A stretch of 10,140 nt of DNA, taken from assembly GCA_964388485.1 (NCBI GenBank), contig CAYMAS010000078.1, positions 1-10,140 on the forward strand. The letters are read 5' to 3'. A program made the translations under genes and the position numbers. The notes beneath the pieces were generated by a model that did not search any database, was not told where the DNA came from, and saw only the letters and a list, made by a program, of their open reading frames with translations. Of this stretch, positions 6,777 to 10,140 are shown piece after piece. Position 1 is the stretch's first letter; every line of letters starts with the position of its first letter. This stretch comes from JBCDKH01 sp964388485. GTDB taxonomy: Bacteria; Planctomycetota; Phycisphaerae; Tepidisphaerales; Tepidisphaeraceae.

Positions 6777-9540
6777 GATCTGCCTCCGCATCAGTGGTAA
6801 GTGCATCGCGGTCGTCGTGCCGCCAGCGTGGCGGTCGGTCCGCGTGCTTCGGATTCGGGAAAGATTCCTGCGGGAACAACACCGAGCGCAGGTAGGCCGC
6901 GGCGTCGGGGTGGGCGGCGGCGAGCGCCGTGATGATTCGGTCCCGCATCGCGTCGGCCGCGGCGTTGGCGGAGGCGTCGATGGCCTGCTCGGTGCCAGCG
7001 TCGAACGCCATCAGCCGCGCCGCCGCCCTGCCGGCGTCCGCGGCATCCTTCGCCGCTTGAGTCATGCCGAAGCGCCGCATCCACGCTTCGAGGAAGCCGT
7101 GCCGGCCGTTCGTTCGTAGCACCTCCCGCGCCGCCGCCTGGTCGGCGGGCGTGCTGGCCGCCACCAGCGCCAACTCCGGCCGCGAGAGGTCGAGGTCGAT
7201 TAGCCGGTTGCCGCGGACGCTGGCGTAGTAGTAGTGCCGCTTCGGGATCGACGTCGCGAGGGTGCGGAGTTGCTTGGCGTTCAGGCCGAGCAGGTCCTCG
7301 TACACCCGCCGCGTCGCCGGCTCGCCGGCGGCGGCGTTGGGCAGCAGGATGCGCGTGAGGCACGATTCGAGGATCGCGGGTGCGATGTCGCTGCGGCCGA
7401 CGTCGGCGAGGCTCTGCGTGGCGAACAGCACCGCAACGTTCCGCTTGCGCAGCACTTTCAGCCACTCGCGGATCTTCGTTCGGAACAGCGGGTGGTCGAG
7501 GAACAGCCATGCCTCGTCGAGCACGAGAAGCGTCGGCGACCCATCGAAGCGCCGGTCGAGCGCGTGGAACAGGTATCCGAGTGCCGCGGCGACCGCCCGC
7601 GGGTGCGTCATCAGCTCCTCCATCTCGAACGCCTGCCAACGCCCGGCATTGAACAGGTCGGCGTCGGCCGCGTGGAGCGGATCACGCTGCGCATCGAAGA
7701 GCCCGCCGAACGGGCCGCCGATACAGAACGGGGCGAGGGCCTCCTTCGCGTCCTTGTCCTGGAGCAGGTGGTGCAGACCGCTGATTGTCCGCTCGTGCTT
7801 GGGTGCGGCGGCCAAACTGTTGATCGCCGCCCATACCCGCTCCCGCCGCGCGGCGTCGACCCGCACGCCCTCCCCCTCCATCAGCGCCGCCGCCCATTCG
7901 GCAGCCCAAGTTCGGTCGGCATCACCGTCGAGCGCGGCGAGCGGTTGGAAGCCGAGCGGTTCGTCCCCGGTAGCGCCGTTACCACCCCGACCACCCCCGC
8001 CATCTTCCGCCACACCCGACGTGCTCAGGTCGTAGAAGTCGCCGCCCATCGCGTAGGTGAGCGTCCGGCAGCTGCCGCCCTTGTCGAAGAAGTAGACCTG
8101 CGCCCCCTCGTACCGCATCCATTGCGCGGCGATCAGGTTCAGCAGCGTGCTCTTGCCCGCCCCCGTGGGACCGGCGACGAGCGTGTGGCCGACGTCCCCC
8201 TGATGCAGGTTCAGCGCGAACGGCGTCGATCCTTCCGTCTTCGCCTGCAAGAGGCACGGCGCGTCAAGGTGGCCGTTCCAGGTGTCGCCGCGCCACGCCT
8301 GGGCGAGCGGGATCACGTCGCAGACGTTCAAGCTGTTCATCAGGGGGCGACGGACATCGGCGTAACAGTGCCCCGGCAGCGAGCCGAGCCAGCTCTGCAG
8401 CGCGTTCACACGTTCCACCTCCGTCACCCAGCCGAGGCCGTCGACCACCTCCTGGACCATCCGCGCCTTCGCCAGCGCGGCCTCCTCCGTCTCCGCCATG
8501 ACATGCACGCTCATCGTGCAGTGGCCGATGGCTGCTTCGTCCGTACCGAGTAACGCGAGCGTCGCCTCCACCTCGTCGGCCTTGTTCGTCGCGTCGGAGC
8601 TCTCCAGCTTCGACTCTTCCTTCGTCGCCACCTCTCGCATCATCGTCCAGAGGTTCTTGCGCTTCTGGAACCAGTGCCGCTTGAGGGCGCTGAGGTTCTT
8701 CTCCGCCTTCATGCGGTCCATCGGCAGCCAGCGCACGCTCCACCGCAGCGCAAGCGGCAAGCCGCAGAGGCGGGTGAGCACACCGGGCACCGTCGACGAC
8801 GGCCAGTTGCGTACGCCGACGCTCACGACGTAGTGGCCGCCGAGCTTCACGCCGAGGCCGGCCTCAAGCGGCGCGTCGGTCAACCGCTCGGCGAGGAACA
8901 GCGGCGGGTACTCCCGCGAGTCCGGACAGGCGACGAAGTGCGGCCGCGGCGAGACGCTGCCGTGCAGGAACGTCAGCAGCTCGTCCTTCTCCAGCACGTC
9001 TACGTCGGGGCAGAACCCCTCCAACAGCGCCACGAGCTTCTCAATGCTCTGGCGGTACTGCTCGAAGTACTGCCGCTGTGGATTCGGCCGCACCTCGTCG
9101 GGCGGCAGTTCGACGAATAGGTCGGCGAGCTTGCTGCTGCGATCTTCCGGCGGCAGGTATGTCAGCGTGAGGTAGGTGCGTGTCTCGAACGCCCCGCCTT
9201 CTCCAGTCCCTGATGCGAATGCCTTCGCCCGTTCACGATCAATGAGTGCCGCCGCGGGTCGGTCGAAGGTGCCGCTCGGGTAGCTGTCGGTTGGCAGCCG
9301 CCGCGCCTCGGCGTGAACGCACCAGCGGTCGCCGAGGCGCTTGAGCACGTTGTTGAGTTGCTGCCGCAAGGCGACGAGCGCCTCGGGCGTCGTGCTGTCG
9401 GTATCGGGGCCGCGGTAGCGCACGACGGTGCTGTAGCTGCCGTCCTTGTTGAGCAGCACGCGCGGCGTCAGCAGGGCGAACCACGGCAGGTGGTCGGCGA
9501 GCATCTTCTTCGGCTGCTGGTAGTCGCGTAGGTCAAACAT
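6757..9540 (-). CDS. trbE: TrbE/VirB4-family T4SS assembly ATPase
   Basis: 927 residues, ATG at 9540 with GAGG 9 nt upstream. VirB4/TrbE is the large cytoplasmic ATPase at the inner-membrane base that powers pilus biogenesis and substrate transfer. The N-terminal CagE/TrbE domain (about 1-430) opens with a TrbE-like MFDLRDYQQPKKMLADHLPW. The ATPase domain contains Walker A GPTGAGKST (457-465), YFFDKGGS (483-490), Walker B LLVLDEAWLF (671-680, acidic pair 675-676) and the downstream ATQS motif (707-710), with KRHYYY near 767-772. The catalytic residues are therefore intact. Two departures from the family: a Gly/Asp-rich insertion at about 509-528 between the DFYDLS and FQPLA segments, and an Ala-rich C-terminal extension (about 830-927) that makes it longer than RP4 TrbE (about 850, from memory). 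Its end overlaps the next gene. The identification is essentially certain. Confidence 0.97.
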   Translation of the reverse strand: MFDLRDYQQPKKMLADHLPWFALLTPRVLLNKDGSYSTVVRYRGPDTDSTTPEALVALRQQLNNVLKRLGDRWCVHAEARRLPTDSYPSGTFDRPAAALIDRERAKAFASGTGEGGAFETRTYLTLTYLPPEDRSSKLADLFVELPPDEVRPNPQRQYFEQYRQSIEKLVALLEGFCPDVDVLEKDELLTFLHGSVSPRPHFVACPDSREYPPLFLAERLTDAPLEAGLGVKLGGHYVVSVGVRNWPSSTVPGVLTRLCGLPLALRWSVRWLPMDRMKAEKNLSALKRHWFQKRKNLWTMMREVATKEESKLESSDATNKADEVEATLALLGTDEAAIGHCTMSVHVMAETEEAALAKARMVQEVVDGLGWVTEVERVNALQSWLGSLPGHCYADVRRPLMNSLNVCDVIPLAQAWRGDTWNGHLDAPCLLQAKTEGSTPFALNLHQGDVGHTLVAGPTGAGKSTLLNLIAAQWMRYEGAQVYFFDKGGSCRTLTYAMGGDFYDLSTSGVAEDGGGGRGGNGATGDEPLGFQPLAALDGDADRTWAAEWAAALMEGEGVRVDAARRERVWAAINSLAAAPKHERTISGLHHLLQDKDAKEALAPFCIGGPFGGLFDAQRDPLHAADADLFNAGRWQAFEMEELMTHPRAVAAALGYLFHALDRRFDGSPTLLVLDEAWLFLDHPLFRTKIREWLKVLRKRNVAVLFATQSLADVGRSDIAPAILESCLTRILLPNAAAGEPATRRVYEDLLGLNAKQLRTLATSIPKRHYYYASVRGNRLIDLDLSRPELALVAASTPADQAAAREVLRTNGRHGFLEAWMRRFGMTQAAKDAADAGRAAARLMAFDAGTEQAIDASANAAADAMRDRIITALAAAHPDAAAYLRSVLFPQESFPNPKHADRPPRWRHDDRDALTTDAEADHAAVTA
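6783..6787 (-). promoter_or_regulatory. Shine-Dalgarno site deciding the first trbJ-like start
   Basis: GGAGG lies 6 nt before the ATG at 6776 and inside the trbE coding sequence. It favours this ATG over in-frame ATGs at 6791 and 6806 and means the gene starts before trbE ends. Confidence 0.78.
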
Positions 9541-9647
9541 CAGGACGCACCTCGTCTGTAGCCGGACACGAGCCGGCGGAAGCGGAACGGGAGGCGGTCA
9601 TGCCCACCGTCCGCGGGGGTTGAGTTGTCGGGCGAGGGGGTGGTGGA
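9541..9647. other. Largest intergenic gap (107 nt) between trbD and trbE
   Basis: This is the only gap in the window longer than about 70 nt. On the minus strand it holds the weak trbE ribosome site and a 22-codon mini-frame (9601-9533) that runs into the trbE start. That frame has no convincing ribosome site of its own. I see no clear promoter boxes or terminator hairpin with a T-run. Confidence 0.5.
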
Positions 9648-9914
9648 TCAGCTTTCCAGTCGCCGCGGCTGGCGCAGGTGCCGCAGCAGCACGTCGAGCC
9701 AGAGCGGGTCGCGCTTCGTAAGCACGACGGCCGTCGCGTGCAGCCCGAGCCCCAGCGGTACGGCGATGAGGACTTGGTGGGCGCCGAGGCCGAGCGCCGT
9801 CATCGCCGTGCCATTGAGGATGGCGAACGCCCGCGGCACCCCGGCGACCAGCACCGGCTGGATCAGCGCCTGACGTACCGGCTGGATATAGCCATCGGGG
9901 AGTGGGTCAGTCAC
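9648..9914 (-). CDS. trbD: TrbD/VirB3-family inner-membrane T4SS protein
   Basis: 88 residues with a GTG start at 9914. TrbD/VirB3 is a small inner-membrane protein that binds the VirB4 ATPase and helps pilus assembly. The sequence matches the family: PVRQALIQPVLVAGVPRAFA (12-31), two adjacent hydrophobic segments (about 29-46 and 48-66), then TKRDPLWLDVLLRH (66-79), which carries the conserved RDP before the C-terminus. The length is typical (80-105 residues). The GTG overlaps the trbC stop by 8 nt (GTGACTGA), with AGGA about 8 nt upstream, so it is probably coupled to trbC. The only reservation is the non-ATG start. Confidence 0.92.
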   Translation of the reverse strand: MTDPLPDGYIQPVRQALIQPVLVAGVPRAFAILNGTAMTALGLGAHQVLIAVPLGLGLHATAVVLTKRDPLWLDVLLRHLRQPRRLES

Positions 9915-10140
9915 GGGCGGCGTCCTGTTGCTCTTGCTGCTGCTGGGCGTCGAACCGCTCGGCCTCTTGCGCGATCACCTGGGCCGTCGTCGGCACCGTC
10001 GCGTCGAGAACCTGGCCGTCGATCGCCGCTCCGCCGCTGAAGCCGAAGAAGGACAGGCCCCACGTCGCCGCGCCGAAGGCGAGGGCGATGCCGAAGAACG
10101 CGGTGACCATCTTCCGCATGCCCGTGCCGTTCTCGCTGAA
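9907..10140 (-). CDS. trbC: TrbC/VirB2-family prepilin (5' end cut by window edge)
   Basis: An internal ATG at 10119 exists, but the same frame is open to the right edge (seven more codons, F-S-E-N-G-T-G) and those residues fit the family. I therefore read this as the C-terminal part of a prepilin starting outside the window. TrbC/VirB2 is the conjugative pilus subunit, with a signal peptide and two membrane helices. What remains is the loop and second helix: GTGMRKMVTAFFGIALAFGA (positions 5-24 of the visible part), then FFGFSGGAAIDG (31-42), equivalent to the family's FGFSGA end. The first helix and signal are missing. After the helix comes a hydrophilic tail of about 35 residues ending in a Gln-rich run (QQQQEQQ). 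In RP4 the prepilin C-terminus is removed before cyclisation by the TraF protease, so a tail is not excluded. It overlaps trbD by 8 nt. Confidence 0.85.
   Translation of the reverse strand, partial: FSENGTGMRKMVTAFFGIALAFGAATWGLSFFGFSGGAAIDGQVLDATVPTTAQVIAQEAERFDAQQQQEQQDAARD

Noticed and set aside
7234..8553. Long plus-strand open frame (about 439 codons) opposite trbE
   Set aside because: It lies wholly antisense to the TrbE ATPase domain, has Arg/Val/Leu-rich composition typical of GC-rich shadows and shows no recognisable motif.
9533..9601. 22-codon minus-strand mini-frame between trbD and trbE, a possible leader peptide
   Set aside because: No convincing ribosome site, no hydrophobic or regulatory pattern, and random short frames are expected in this GC-rich gap.

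Overview
The window is one continuous minus-strand operon for the mating-pair-formation machinery of a conjugative type IV secretion system (T4SS) of the Trb/VirB family (MPF-T class). In transcription order, from right to left, it reads trbC (cut by the right edge), trbD, trbE, two tandem trbJ-like genes, a trbK-position gene, trbL, trbF, trbG and trbI (cut by the left edge). This C-D-E-J-K-L-F-G-I order is that of the Ti-plasmid/ICE trb clusters, not the C-D-E-F-G-H-I-J-K-L order of RP4.

The DNA is very GC-rich by eye, so long open frames on both strands lie over the real genes and are ignored here. An inner-membrane, periplasmic and outer-membrane channel set (TrbF, TrbG, TrbI) implies a diderm host. 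The proteins match the families at key motifs but differ from proteobacterial textbook versions in several places, so a non-proteobacterial or deeply diverged host is possible. The sequence alone does not settle the taxon, nor whether this is a plasmid or an integrated element. No relaxase, coupling protein, TrbB ATPase, oriT, integrase, RNA gene, IS or CRISPR is visible; those would lie outside the window.

Layout: 9907-10140 prepilin TrbC (partial); 9648-9914 TrbD/VirB3; 6757-9540 TrbE/VirB4 ATPase; 6024-6776 and 5285-6022 paired TrbJ/VirB5-like exported proteins; 4836-5240 small single-span membrane protein in the TrbK slot; 3463-4767 polytopic TrbL/VirB6; 2733-3443 TrbF/VirB8; 1351-2706 TrbG/VirB9 with a possible lipoprotein signal; 1-1348 TrbI/VirB10 (partial, about 449 residues). 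TrbE energises assembly with TrbD. TrbC and the TrbJ proteins build the pilus. TrbL and TrbF form the inner-membrane platform, and TrbG with TrbI forms the envelope-spanning core channel.

Genes are tightly packed. Start/stop overlaps or near-contacts occur at trbC/trbD, trbE/trbJ1, trbJ1/trbJ2 and trbG/trbI, most with clear Shine-Dalgarno sequences. The largest non-coding gap is 107 nt, and I see no internal promoter or terminator. The most interesting deviations are the tandem TrbJ paralogues, the apparent lack of trbH combined with a lipobox-like signal on TrbG, the non-lipoprotein occupant of the TrbK slot, and the long Gln-rich tail on the prepilin.
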